Part shown: one piece after another, positions 1-6,715 of the stretch
Layout: each line of letters opens with the position of its first letter
How positions within the stretch are numbered: position 1 is the stretch's first letter
From: Betaproteobacteria bacterium
GTDB taxonomy: Bacteria > Pseudomonadota > Gammaproteobacteria > Burkholderiales > Burkholderiaceae_D
DNA: 6,715 bases
Assembly (NCBI GenBank): GCA_015655165.1
Contig: JAATFN010000011.1
Location: 1-6,715, forward strand
Direction: 5' to 3'
Translations under genes and position numbers: made by a program
Notes under the pieces: model-generated
Told to the model about the DNA's origin: nothing
Databases searched by the model: none
Seen by the model: only the letters and a program-made list of their open reading frames with translations

Positions 1-813
1 GAAGAAGTTACGTTTCCTCTCCAAGTTATTCATTTCGCTCATCCACCGACTGGACTTTTTTCATACGAAAATCACTGGTTTACACGCATTTATTACACAC
101 GATGTTGAGTGATAAATCTTCGTAGCACTTGACATCGGCATATGTAAACTTCATACACCTCGCGGCATTGTATCCTCTGCTTCAAGATATTCCAACTCCA
201 CAACACTTAAAAACAACGATTTAATCGCATTATGGAACTTTATGTACCCACAAAACCAGATTTTTATCGCCGATTTTCAAATCGAGTAATGCGAAAATTA
301 GTTTTTTACCCGCCCTTCAAAATACCTCGATACGTTTTTTGATCTGTTTTGATCAGCGACACTACCCTTACAAACACACCTGACTGCATCAACTGGCTAC
401 ACGACTTTCATCTATACCAGGGACACGAGATGCCAACATCCGTTTTCATTAAATGCCACTTTTTGCAGTGTACCAATAAATCGACTAAAACATAATTTTT
501 TCTCACAAATTAAAACACGCAGCGGTACCAAGCCTATGCGCTTTTTCTTCCACCATACCAACAATGCGACATCCAAATAGCTCGTAAAACCTTGCCTACG
601 GGCTCTTGCAGGAAGGGTCTATTCTCTATCATCTATCCACTTAACGTACCGTGACCGACTTTTTTGAAGTCACGTCTGGCACAATATCTTTATCGAGCCA
701 GACGTAATCGTTCTTTTTTTGCCGCGCTTTCCAATGACATAGTTTGCCATGTCGAAATGGGCGCATCCTGATATCGGTGATTAAGGCGACTTTCACCCCT
801 TTGTTTTTAAGAA

Positions 814-843
814 GCGTGAAAGTCTCAAAATCGACTTTCACGC
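814..843. repeat. Perfect 11-bp inverted repeat (stem-loop)
   Basis: GCGTGAAAGTC at 814-824 is exactly inverted at 833-843, leaving an 8-base loop (825-832). A further copy of one arm, CGACTTTCAC, lies at 787-796 in the same orientation as 832-841. Neither strand shows a T-run after the stem, so it does not look like an intrinsic terminator. It lies inside the weak minus-strand frame at 641-895. A protein-binding site, an RNA hairpin or coincidence are all possible. Confidence 0.5.
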
Positions 844-974
844 AACAAAATGCGTTTCGCCTTACCAGAATCATCCCCAATTCGCGTGCATTCATTTATA
901 CCGATAAGTGCATCACTGTTTTTTTGGTTTATTTTATATAGGCAGGCATACTTATTTTTCGCTGTGCAAATAGC

Positions 975-1043
975 ACGTATTTTTCTTTTTACGTTCTTGT
1001 TCAATACGTATTTTTTTAATCCCGACTTCAATAACTTGTTCAA
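975..1043. repeat. Two interleaved short direct repeats
   Basis: ACGTATTTTT occurs at 975-984 and 1006-1015 (31 bp apart), and CTTGTTCAA at 996-1004 and 1035-1043 (39 bp apart). They lie in a T-rich stretch of low complexity. The different spacings argue against one simple duplication. No function is evident. Confidence 0.4.
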
Positions 1044-1259
1044 CAGATGAAATCGTTGTGAGGTAAACGCGTAACTTCATCCTCAAACATCGCACACATC
1101 CTGTTACATTAAGACGCATAAAATTTGTCGTTCTTTACCACAATGAATGACAACCCATATCACTACTTTGAGCGCCTTTTTGGCCTGTCAACGGCTTAAA
1201 TATCCCCCCGTATCCCCCTGTCCAAGTTTCTCTTGTGAAGACTACCCAATCCTAAAACT

Positions 1260-1275
1260 ATGCTAGAATTAGTAA
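1260..1275. promoter_or_regulatory. Candidate NrdR box 1, overlapping the -10
   Basis: The core CTAGAATTAG (1263-1272) is a CTA-N4-TAG palindrome. From memory, the NrdR consensus is roughly acaCWAtATaTWGtgt, so the CWA/TWG arms match while the outer bases match only partly. It overlaps the extended -10, so a bound repressor would block RNA polymerase. NrdR is the ATP/dATP-sensing repressor of bacterial ribonucleotide reductase genes. The main support is the exact 31-bp centre-to-centre distance to the second box. Confidence 0.45.
1261..1269 (+). promoter_or_regulatory. Candidate extended -10 promoter of nrdA-nrdB-yfaE
   Basis: TGCTAGAAT fits an extended -10 element: TG, one base, then the hexamer TAGAAT (1264-1269), which differs from TATAAT at one position. 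The sequence 16-18 bp upstream (about 1240-1247) is a poor -35, as is usual where the TG extension compensates. Transcription would start near 1275-1277. That gives a leader of about 135 bases to the ATG at 1412, or about 80 to the GTG at 1355. No other good sigma-70 promoter is seen close to the operon. Confidence 0.45.
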
Positions 1276-1290
1276 AAATTTTGATCAAAT

Positions 1291-1306
1291 GAACTACCGG
1301 TAGTGG
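1291..1306. promoter_or_regulatory. Candidate NrdR box 2 (12-bp perfect palindrome)
   Basis: ACTACCGGTAGT (1293-1304) is a perfect 12-bp palindrome whose CTA/TAG arms match the upstream box. Its centre lies 31 bp, about three helical turns, downstream of box 1. The 16-bp boxes are 15 bp apart, which is the usual arrangement for NrdR operators. The CCGG centre is unlike the A/T centre of the usual consensus, so this may be a divergent NrdR box or the site of another dimeric repressor. Confidence 0.45.
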
Positions 1307-1336
1307 TTTTGGCGGCCATTTTCGCCATCCCCCCCC

Positions 1337-1342
1337 TAAGGA
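1337..1342 (+). promoter_or_regulatory. Shine-Dalgarno-like TAAGGA upstream of a possible GTG start
   Basis: TAAGGA is the best ribosome-binding sequence before nrdA. It is 12 bases upstream of an in-frame GTG at 1355, longer than the usual 5-9, and about 70 bases from the ATG at 1412. It directly follows a run of eight C (1329-1336). If the GTG is used, NrdA gains 19 residues at its N terminus. The site is therefore real evidence for the upstream start, against the family-length evidence for the ATG. Confidence 0.35.
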
Positions 1343-1411
1343 CGCACATAATTAGTGCGCATCAAAATTACCAACGATTATCATTCGATAATACGAACGA
1401 ATGGGCTAAAA

Positions 1412-3694
1412 ATGACACAATACGAATCCATGCAAGTTACGAAACGCGATGGCGAGCTAGAAGCAATCAATCTCGATAAAATCCACAGAGTCATCACATG
1501 GGCAGCGGAGGGACTAGATAATGTATCGGTGTCCCAGGTTGAGTTAAAGTCCCACATCCAGTTCTACGATGGTATTCGTACGGACGATATCCATGAAACA
1601 ATCATCAAGGCAGCGGCAGACCAGATCTCCGAGGAGACGCCGGATTATCAATATCTAGCAGCCCGCCTATCGATTTTTCACCTCCGTAAAATTGCCTTTG
1701 GGCAATTCGAACCGCCGCATTTGCGCGACCATGTCATCAAATTGACTGAAATGGGCAAGTACGACCAGCATATTTTGCAAGACTACAGTGCCGAAGAACT
1801 TGAAACCATGAATGGGTACATCGACCACTGGCGCGATATGAATTTCTCCTATACGGCTGTTAAGCAGTTGGAAGGTAAATATCTGGTACAAAATCGTGTA
1901 ACCAAACAGATCTACGAAAGCCCGCAGTTCCTTTATATTCTGGTTGCAGCATGCCTGTTCTCGAAATATCCGAAAGACAAGCGCCTAGATTACGTCAAAC
2001 GCTTTTACGACGCTGTCTCGCTATTTAAGATTTCTTTACCGACACCGATTATGGCAGGTGTTCGCACACCGACACGCCAATTCAGCTCTTGCGTTTTAAT
2101 CGAGAGTGGTGACAGTCTGGACAGTATTAACGCGACGACTAGTGCGATTGTTAAATATGTCTCGCAACGTGCCGGTATCGGTATTAACGGCGGACGCATC
2201 CGTGCAGTAGGTAGCGAAATTCGTGGTGGTGAAGCACAGCACACTGGCTTGCTGCCATTCTTCAAGATGTTCCAGGCAGCTGTCAAATCCTGTTCGCAAG
2301 GTGGGGTACGCGGTGGCGCGGCAACCTTGTTCTATCCGCTGTGGCATCTGGAAGTCGAGTCTCTACTGGTACTGAAGAACAACCGTGGCGTCGATGACAA
2401 CCGCATTCGCCACCTTGACTATGGTGTACAAATCAACCGGTTGCTGTACCAACGTTTGATCAAGGGACAAACTATTACCCTGTTCTCTCCGCACGACGTT
2501 CCCGGTCTGTACGAAGCGTTTTTTGCCGATCAGGATCTGTTCGAGAAACTGTATCTGCAATATGAACAGGATCCGAAGATCCGTAAACGCACCATATCGG
2601 CAACCGAACTGTTCTCGCTGATGATGCAAGAACGTGCAGGGACTGGCCGTATCTATATCCAGAACGTTGACCATTGCAATACACACAGTCCGTTTAACCC
2701 TGCATTCGCACCGGTCAGACAATCCAACCTGTGTATGGAAATCGCACTGCCGACCCATTCATTGAACGATATCAATGATGAAGAAGGCGAGATCGCACTG
2801 TGCACATTGTCCGCATTCAATCTGGGCGCCTTAAATTCGCTCGACGAGCTAGAAGGTCTGGCTGATCTGGCTGTGCGCGCATTAGATGCCCTGCTGGACT
2901 ATCAGGAATACCCTGTGAAAGCAGCGCATGTTGCAACAGAAAAACGCCGTTCTTTGGGTGTGGGCGTCATCAACTATGCTTACTATCTGGCTAAAAACGG
3001 TGTACGCTACTCCGACGGTTCAGCACTGGGTCTGACACACCGTACATTTGAAGCAATCCAGTACTATCTGTTGAAAGCATCTGTCCAATTGTCCCGTGAA
3101 TATGGTCCATGCAAAGCGTTTTCCGAGACCACCTATTCACAAGGTATTTTGCCAATCGATACCTACAAGAAAGATATCGATGCAGTCTGCAATGAACCAC
3201 TGCTACTGGACTGGGAGCAATTGCGTGGCGACATTAAACAATATGGTCTGCGCAACTCCACACTGACAGCATTAATGCCGTCGGAAACATCCAGCCAGAT
3301 TGCCAATGCAACAAATGGTATTGAGCCACCGCGTGGTCTGGTTTCTGTGAAACAATCGAAAGACGGCATCTTGCGCCAGGTGGTACCTGAATTTCAACGT
3401 TTGAAATCGCAATATGAGTTGCTGTGGCAAATCCCCAGCAATGAAGGTTATTTAAAGTTGGTTGGCGTCATGCAAAAATTCGTCGACCAATCGATTTCAG
3501 CAAACACAAACTACGATCCGCAACGTTTTGAAGGCGGCAAGGTCTCGATGACGCAACTGTTAAAGGATCTGCTGCAAGCCTATAAATATGGCCTGAAAAC
3601 ACTCTACTACCACAATACACGTGATGGCGCCGACGATTCACATGCCGATATGGCAGAAGATGATGGTTGCGCTGGCGGAGCATGTAAGATCTAG
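1412..3694 (+). CDS. nrdA: Class Ia ribonucleoside-diphosphate reductase, alpha (catalytic) subunit
   Basis: NrdA reduces ribonucleoside diphosphates to deoxyribonucleotides in the cytoplasm, in complex with NrdB. From the ATG at 1412 it has 760 residues (E. coli 761) and is closely similar to E. coli NrdA throughout. The N-terminal ATP-cone for activity control starts near residue 9 (VTKRDG). Catalytic residues are present: redox pair C227 and C464, thiyl-radical C441 with N439 and E443, radical-transfer Y732-Y733, and the C-terminal shuttle pair C753/C758 in the ending GCAGGACKI. The frame stays open to a GTG at 1355, which has a distant TAAGGA and would add 19 residues. I prefer the ATG because homologues begin there, although it has no clear ribosome binding site. 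nrdB follows after 49 bp. Identification is certain; the start is not. Confidence 0.97.
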   Translation: MTQYESMQVTKRDGELEAINLDKIHRVITWAAEGLDNVSVSQVELKSHIQFYDGIRTDDIHETIIKAAADQISEETPDYQYLAARLSIFHLRKIAFGQFEPPHLRDHVIKLTEMGKYDQHILQDYSAEELETMNGYIDHWRDMNFSYTAVKQLEGKYLVQNRVTKQIYESPQFLYILVAACLFSKYPKDKRLDYVKRFYDAVSLFKISLPTPIMAGVRTPTRQFSSCVLIESGDSLDSINATTSAIVKYVSQRAGIGINGGRIRAVGSEIRGGEAQHTGLLPFFKMFQAAVKSCSQGGVRGGAATLFYPLWHLEVESLLVLKNNRGVDDNRIRHLDYGVQINRLLYQRLIKGQTITLFSPHDVPGLYEAFFADQDLFEKLYLQYEQDPKIRKRTISATELFSLMMQERAGTGRIYIQNVDHCNTHSPFNPAFAPVRQSNLCMEIALPTHSLNDINDEEGEIALCTLSAFNLGALNSLDELEGLADLAVRALDALLDYQEYPVKAAHVATEKRRSLGVGVINYAYYLAKNGVRYSDGSALGLTHRTFEAIQYYLLKASVQLSREYGPCKAFSETTYSQGILPIDTYKKDIDAVCNEPLLLDWEQLRGDIKQYGLRNSTLTALMPSETSSQIANATNGIEPPRGLVSVKQSKDGILRQVVPEFQRLKSQYELLWQIPSNEGYLKLVGVMQKFVDQSISANTNYDPQRFEGGKVSMTQLLKDLLQAYKYGLKTLYYHNTRDGADDSHADMAEDDGCAGGACKI

Positions 3695-3743
3695 TTTTCA
3701 ATACAACAGCGCGATCACGACTGAAAGACACACTAAAACATTT

Positions 3744-4877
3744 ATGGCATACAGTATATTTTCAAAAGTAGACAACGATCAGCTCAAAGAACCGATGTTC
3801 TTTGGGCAGTCCGTCAACGTTGCTCGCTACGACCAACAGAAATATCCTGTTTTTGAGAAGTTGATCGAAAAACAACTGTCGTTTTTCTGGCGCCCGGAAG
3901 AAGTCGATATCTCGCAAGATCGTATCGACTTCCAGAATCTGCCGGCACACGAACGGCATATTTTCCTCTCCAACCTGAAATACCAGACGCTGCTGGATTC
4001 TATCCAGGGACGTAGCCCGAATGTGGCGCTGTTACCACTGGTGTCCATACCGGAACTGGAAACCTGGATTGAAACGTGGGCATTCTCGGAAACCATCCAT
4101 TCCCGCTCGTATACGCATATTATTCGTAATATCGTGAACAACCCTGCGATCATTTTCGATGACATCATCAAAAACGAGAACATTCGCGAACGTGCAGGCG
4201 ATATTGCCTTCTACTATGATGACTTGATCCATCACACGATGTTATTGGCCCAACTCGGTGTTGGCCAACATGTCATCAACGGCGAAACCGTCACCGTCAG
4301 TTTACGGGAGATGAAGAAAAAGCTGTATTTATGTTTGATGAGTGTGAATATTCTGGAGGCCATCCGTTTCTATATCAGCTTTGCCTGCTCGTTTGCGTTT
4401 GCAGAACGTAAAGTGATGGAAGGCAATGCAAAAATCATCCGTTTGATTGCCCGTGACGAAGCACTGCATTTGACAGGCACGCAGCATATGCTCAATCTGA
4501 TGCGCTCTGGTCAGGACGATCCTGAATTTGCCGAAATTGCCGCAGAATTGAGCGAGCAATGTAATAAAATGTTCAGAGAGGCGGCAGAACAAGAGAAAAA
4601 ATGGGCGGATTACCTGTTTAAAGATGGATCAATGATCGGTCTGAACCGCGATATTCTGGTGCAATATGTCGAATACATCACGAATATCCGTATGGGTGCT
4701 GTCGGCTTGAAACCGGCATTTCCCGAAGCGAAGAATAATCCGATTCCGTGGATTAACACGTGGTTGTCATCCGATACCGTACAGGTTGCCCCGCAAGAAG
4801 TAGAGCTGAGTTCTTACCTGATTGGCCAGATCAACTCGGATGTATCCAACGACGACTTGAACGACTTTGAATTATGA
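3744..4877 (+). CDS. nrdB: Class Ia ribonucleoside-diphosphate reductase, beta (radical) subunit
   Basis: NrdB carries the di-iron/tyrosyl-radical cofactor and passes the radical to NrdA. The 377-residue product is collinear with E. coli NrdB (376). Counting Met as 1, iron ligands D85, E116, H119, E205, E239 and H242 are all present, as is the radical Y123 in the motif ETIHSRSY. The C-terminal radical-transfer Y358 and the acidic NrdA-binding tail ending DDLNDFEL are intact. The ATG at 3744 gives the conserved MAYSIFS start. The same frame is open back to 3621, but that would overlap nrdA and add 41 residues with no family counterpart. There is no strong ribosome binding site; the 49-bp gap to nrdA suggests co-transcription, perhaps with translational coupling. 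Its stop overlaps the ferredoxin start (ATGA). Confidence 0.97.
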   Translation: MAYSIFSKVDNDQLKEPMFFGQSVNVARYDQQKYPVFEKLIEKQLSFFWRPEEVDISQDRIDFQNLPAHERHIFLSNLKYQTLLDSIQGRSPNVALLPLVSIPELETWIETWAFSETIHSRSYTHIIRNIVNNPAIIFDDIIKNENIRERAGDIAFYYDDLIHHTMLLAQLGVGQHVINGETVTVSLREMKKKLYLCLMSVNILEAIRFYISFACSFAFAERKVMEGNAKIIRLIARDEALHLTGTQHMLNLMRSGQDDPEFAEIAAELSEQCNKMFREAAEQEKKWADYLFKDGSMIGLNRDILVQYVEYITNIRMGAVGLKPAFPEAKNNPIPWINTWLSSDTVQVAPQEVELSSYLIGQINSDVSNDDLNDFEL

Positions 4878-5182
4878 GTTTTGTCACAACAAAGAATCTA
4901 CAGTTCTCTTTGTTGCCAGGTGAATCTTTACTGGAGGGGTTGGAGCGTACAGGACATCAAGTCGAGTATCAATGCCGCAGCGGTTATTGCGGCATGTGCC
5001 GTATCCCGTTAACTCACGGCGAGGTTACTTACCGTGAGCAACCCTTGGCCTTCGTCAGCCCCGGCGAAGTACTTCCCTGTTGTTGTGAAGTCAACGGGCA
5101 AATCAGTGTCGATTGTAGCCTGGCGGACGATCACGAAAGCCAATTCGAATTATTCCGCGACGATCTGTTTGACCCTGTCTAA
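4874..5182 (+). CDS. yfaE: YfaE-type 2Fe-2S ferredoxin for NrdB cofactor maintenance
   Basis: This small soluble plant-type ferredoxin has 102 residues. Cluster ligands are C34, C39 and C42 in the motif CRSGYCGMC, with the fourth among C69-C71 (LPCCCE). The EYQCRxGYCGxCR and PLAFxxPGExLPCCC stretches match E. coli YfaE, which supplies electrons to assemble or regenerate the di-iron/tyrosyl cofactor of NrdB. The start overlaps the nrdB stop by 4 bp, indicating translational coupling and matching the E. coli order nrdA-nrdB-yfaE. Unlike E. coli YfaE (84 residues), it has an extra acidic tail of about 20 residues after the ferredoxin fold, ending FRDDLFDPV. The role of that tail is unknown. It is the last gene of the operon and converges on ampD. 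Confidence 0.93.
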   Translation: MSFVTTKNLQFSLLPGESLLEGLERTGHQVEYQCRSGYCGMCRIPLTHGEVTYREQPLAFVSPGEVLPCCCEVNGQISVDCSLADDHESQFELFRDDLFDPV

Positions 5183-5184
5183 CC

Positions 5185-5204
5185 GGTAGCCCGTGATGGC
5201 TGCC
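5185..5204. terminator. Weak hairpin between convergent operons
   Basis: GGTAGCC (5185-5191) can pair with GGCTGCC (5198-5204) around the 6-base loop CGTGAT. On the plus-strand RNA this gives seven pairs including one U-G. It sits in the 24-bp gap between the yfaE and ampD stops and could act in either direction, but no T-run follows on either strand. It may only pause polymerase or protect the 3' end; true termination may be Rho-dependent. Confidence 0.3.
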
Positions 5205-5206
5205 AA

Positions 5207-5800
5207 CTATCCCTGTAAAAAAGGAAACCGGATGTCTGCCAGTTGGGTCACCATCTCATTTTGATAGCGCTGCCACTCGAAATAAGGGCCGGGATCGGTT
5301 TTTCTGACAGGGGCGATGTCTTCATGCCCCACAATATGTTGCAGCGAATACTGCTGGTGCAGCGCCAACGTCAACTGCCCTAACGTTATATATTGGGCTT
5401 CAGTAAACGGATCAAAGTCACTGCCTTCCAACTCGATACCGATCGAAAAATCATTACATCGAGGCCGTCCCTCGAATTCGGATGCCCCCGCATGCCAGGC
5501 ACGGTTTTCTGTCGACACATATTGCACTACCTCGCCGTCACGCCGGATCAGGAAATGCGACGACACACGCAATGGCCGTAACTGGTCAAAATATGGATGC
5601 GCATCATAGTCGAGCTGGTTTAAAAACAGATCGGTAATAAAATTGCCGCCAAACTGCCTAGGAGGCAAACTGATATTGTGAATAACCAATAAATCAATCG
5701 CACCACCAGTAGGTCTGAAATCGAAATTAGGGGAAAATTGCTGTGTCGCACCAGTAGACCAGCCATCCTCGTTGATTGTGAAATCCGGTATTGTCGCCAA
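5207..5800 (-). CDS. ampD: 1,6-anhydro-N-acetylmuramyl-L-alanine amidase AmpD
   Basis: AmpD is a cytoplasmic zinc amidase (Amidase_2 family) that removes the peptide from 1,6-anhydroMurNAc-peptides during cell-wall recycling. In some bacteria its loss induces the AmpC beta-lactamase. The product has 197 residues (E. coli 183) and aligns along its length. Zinc ligands are H41 (VIHNISLPP), H159 (GHEDIAP) and D169 (KTDPGP); catalytic E123 (GIELEG) and K167 are present. The WHAG and RCNDFSIGIELEG motifs are typical. The start is TTG: an in-frame TGA lies directly upstream, GGAGA sits 5 bases before it, and the next methionine is residue 183. It is the last gene of the minus-strand operon, 31 bp after the PP0621-family gene. 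There is no signal peptide, which fits cytosolic AmpD rather than a periplasmic homologue. Confidence 0.95.
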   Translation of the reverse strand: MATIPDFTINEDGWSTGATQQFSPNFDFRPTGGAIDLLVIHNISLPPRQFGGNFITDLFLNQLDYDAHPYFDQLRPLRVSSHFLIRRDGEVVQYVSTENRAWHAGASEFEGRPRCNDFSIGIELEGSDFDPFTEAQYITLGQLTLALHQQYSLQHIVGHEDIAPVRKTDPGPYFEWQRYQNEMVTQLADIRFPFLQG

Positions 5801-5805
5801 TCAAG

Positions 5806-5810
5806 TCTCC
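5806..5810 (-). promoter_or_regulatory. Ribosome binding site fixing the TTG start of ampD
   Basis: On the minus strand GGAGA lies 5 bases before the TTG codon at 5800-5798, an ideal spacing. With the in-frame TGA immediately upstream and no nearby ATG downstream, this decides the start. The site falls in the 31-bp gap after the PP0621-family gene. Confidence 0.75.
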
Positions 5811-5831
5811 AAAATCATGGGATATTGCGTC

Positions 5832-6077
5832 TTAGGAAGTCGATAAGTTCCGGTGTTCCGTACTGCAAAATACCGCGCCTGATGCATTACTCACAGCTTC
5901 AGATGCCGGGAAATGAATACCGCAGTGGGCACATTGCACCATACGTTCTCCATCTTCGCTACGCTGTGGGGTATACGCCTGTGTTTGTTGTTGTGTTGTC
6001 GAAACAACTGTCTTTTTCAAGCGTTTTAACCAGACAACAACTGCAACTGCGACGACCAACCAAATAAGATATTTCAT
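5832..6077 (-). CDS. PP0621-family small membrane-anchored Cys/His protein
   Basis: The product has 81 residues. Residues 3-17 form one hydrophobic segment (IWLVVAVAVVVWL) followed by the basic KRLKK, suggesting a single membrane anchor with the rest cytoplasmic by the positive-inside rule. After a Gln/Thr-rich linker comes a probable zinc-binding module: C49-x2-C52 in CAHCGIHFP, H55, and C71 with H75 (VFCSTEHR). This layout is that of the uncharacterised PP0621 family, which in betaproteobacteria is often found next to ampD and a CcsA-like gene, as here. Its ATG overlaps the stop of the upstream gene (ATGA), so translation is probably coupled; ampD follows after 31 bp. Its function is unknown; metal binding is inferred from the Cys/His pattern. 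Confidence 0.8.
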   Translation of the reverse strand: MKYLIWLVVAVAVVVWLKRLKKTVVSTTQQQTQAYTPQRSEDGERMVQCAHCGIHFPASEAVSNASGAVFCSTEHRNLSTS

Positions 6078-6715
6078 ATATAAATCCGGTGCAGGATTAC
6101 TTCAAGAACGAAACGGCTGCCAATATAGGCCAACAAGAGAATGGCGAACCCCAACAGTGTAAACTTCAACGCTGTTTTCCCGCGCCAGCCTTGCCACCGC
6201 CGTCCTGCCAGTAACGTGCCAAATAATAACCACGACAAGAGCGAAAATATCGTTTTATGATCCCATCTAACGACCTTGCCAAACAACTGCTCTGAAAACA
6301 CGACACCGGACAACAATGTCAGTGTTAGCAGCACAAACCCAAACGTAATCATACGGAACAACAGTTTTTCCATTGTCAGTAATGCCGGCAAACGATCTAG
6401 CGCTGCAGCAAACCAGCCGGTTTGAACAACGCGCACCGCACTCGGATGCAACCGTGCTTCTTGCAACACCATCAAAACGGCATGGAAAGCCGCAATTGTT
6501 AATGTGCTATATGCCAGGATCGACACCGCAATATGTGCTAAAAACCAGTTCGACTTCCCAGCGAGCAAAACGACTGCGCCTGGAAAAATCGAAGGCAGCA
6601 CAACGGCAACCGCGGCAATAGGCAAGACGATCACCCGCAGGCTGTCTAGCGAGAAGTTACGGTTCTCAAGCCAGTATGAAGCCACACAGACCCACAAGGT
6701 ACCCGAGAGCATGAC
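6074..6715 (-). CDS. ccsA: CcsA/YpjD-like cytochrome c assembly protein (5' end cut off)
   Basis: This is a polytopic inner-membrane protein of the cytochrome c assembly family (CcsA/CcmC/HemX-like), whose members handle or export haem. At least 214 codons are visible and the frame runs off the right edge. The ATG at 6712 is probably internal, because relatives are about 270 residues long. Numbering from that Met, hydrophobic segments lie near 25-50, 57-83, 117-140, 153-171 and 184-206. Possible haem-ligand histidines are H60 (LAHIAVSILAY) and H152 (WDHKTIF). The segments LTLTLLSGVVFSE and AYIGSRFVLEVIL match the betaproteobacterial version that I recall as often lying beside ffh. It overlaps the next gene by 4 bp and heads the visible operon. 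The exact role of this version, in cytochrome c maturation or otherwise, is not settled; the gene symbol is tentative. Confidence 0.85.
   Translation of the reverse strand, partial: VMLSGTLWVCVASYWLENRNFSLDSLRVIVLPIAAVAVVLPSIFPGAVVLLAGKSNWFLAHIAVSILAYSTLTIAAFHAVLMVLQEARLHPSAVRVVQTGWFAAALDRLPALLTMEKLLFRMITFGFVLLTLTLLSGVVFSEQLFGKVVRWDHKTIFSLLSWLLFGTLLAGRRWQGWRGKTALKFTLLGFAILLLAYIGSRFVLEVILHRIYI

Larger units (their letters stand above)
1..1259. other. Long A/T-rich region with no convincing gene
   Basis: I find no protein or RNA gene that I can defend in this 1.26-kb stretch. Stop codons are frequent in all frames and there is no tRNA-like or rRNA-like sequence. The best open frame is on the minus strand at 641-895 (84 codons, ATG at 895, no clear ribosome binding site). 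Its product, with a segment reading KNKGVKVALITDIRMRPF, looks somewhat protein-like but matches no family I know. Three other short frames overlap it (744-941 and 850-1050 on plus, 825-1043 on minus), so this part is simply poor in stops. That could mean a decayed gene or chance. The region also holds an 11-bp stem-loop (814-843), direct repeats (975-1043) and a tandem TATCCCCC pair (1201-1218). Confidence 0.6.

Noticed and set aside
1..42. Possible start of a minus-strand gene running off the left edge (MSEMNNLERKR)
   Set aside because: Only 14 codons are visible, with no well-placed ribosome binding site; too little to support a gene.
129..134. Perfect -35-like TTGACA on the plus strand
   Set aside because: No acceptable -10 lies 16-18 bp downstream and no gene follows.
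518..545. Terminator-like CGCA/TGCG stem followed by five T on the plus strand
   Set aside because: The stem is only four pairs with an internal mismatch, and no gene ends just before it.
850..1050. Plus-strand hydrophobic 66-codon frame resembling a membrane peptide
   Set aside because: The hydrophobicity follows from T-rich DNA coding Phe and Leu. There is no ribosome binding site and it overlaps other equally weak frames.
1201..1222. G-quadruplex on the minus strand from the TATCCCCC pair
   Set aside because: Only two G-runs are close together; four suitable runs within a short distance are not present.
2363..2758. Minus-strand open frame of 131 codons inside nrdA
   Set aside because: It is antisense to a highly conserved part of nrdA, its product is unlike any family I know, and it has no context of its own. 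Other antisense frames in nrdA and nrdB were rejected for the same reason.
3621..3743. Extension of nrdB to an upstream ATG at 3621
   Set aside because: It would overlap the 3' end of nrdA in another frame and add 41 residues absent from NrdB proteins; MAYSIFS at 3744 matches the family start.
5207..5800. Phage endolysin or peptidoglycan-recognition-type amidase instead of AmpD
   Set aside because: The AmpD motifs, full-length alignment to E. coli AmpD, lack of a signal peptide and the ccsA-PP0621-ampD context all favour chromosomal AmpD.

Overview
The window looks like chromosomal DNA from a betaproteobacterium, most likely near the Neisseriales. Two things suggest this. The first is an E. 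coli-type class Ia ribonucleotide reductase operon, nrdA-nrdB-yfaE, a type I associate with gammaproteobacteria and Neisseriales. The second is the gene order ccsA-like, PP0621-family, ampD, which I know from betaproteobacteria. The assignment rests on gene type and order remembered from known genomes, not on a search.

Layout: bases 1 to about 1259 are A/T-rich and hold no gene I can defend. They contain a perfect 11-bp stem-loop, some direct repeats and a few weak open frames. Bases 1260-1411 form the nrdA control region. It has an extended -10 element and two CTA-N4-TAG palindromes centred exactly 31 bp apart, one of them lying over the -10. This is the geometry expected of paired operators for the repressor NrdR. 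A run of eight C and a Shine-Dalgarno-like TAAGGA follow. On the + strand come nrdA (catalytic subunit), nrdB (radical-generating subunit) and a YfaE-type 2Fe-2S ferredoxin. nrdB and the ferredoxin gene share an ATGA overlap.

On the - strand, converging on the nrd operon with only 24 bp between stop codons, lies a second operon. It reads from the right edge: a CcsA/YpjD-like cytochrome c assembly membrane protein (5' end cut off), a small PP0621-family membrane-anchored Cys/His protein, and AmpD, the anhydro-muropeptide amidase.

The + operon makes deoxyribonucleotides. NrdA reduces ribonucleoside diphosphates, NrdB supplies the tyrosyl radical, and YfaE is the iron-sulfur electron donor that helps build or restore NrdB's di-iron/tyrosyl cofactor. 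The - operon combines a cytochrome-assembly protein with cell-wall recycling and has no evident functional link to the nrd genes.

The coding genes look ordinary, and their catalytic residues are intact. The points worth a second look are the candidate NrdR operator pair with its G/C-centred downstream box, the long unexplained region upstream, the two possible nrdA starts, and an acidic C-terminal tail on the ferredoxin. I found no evidence for a wholly new system.
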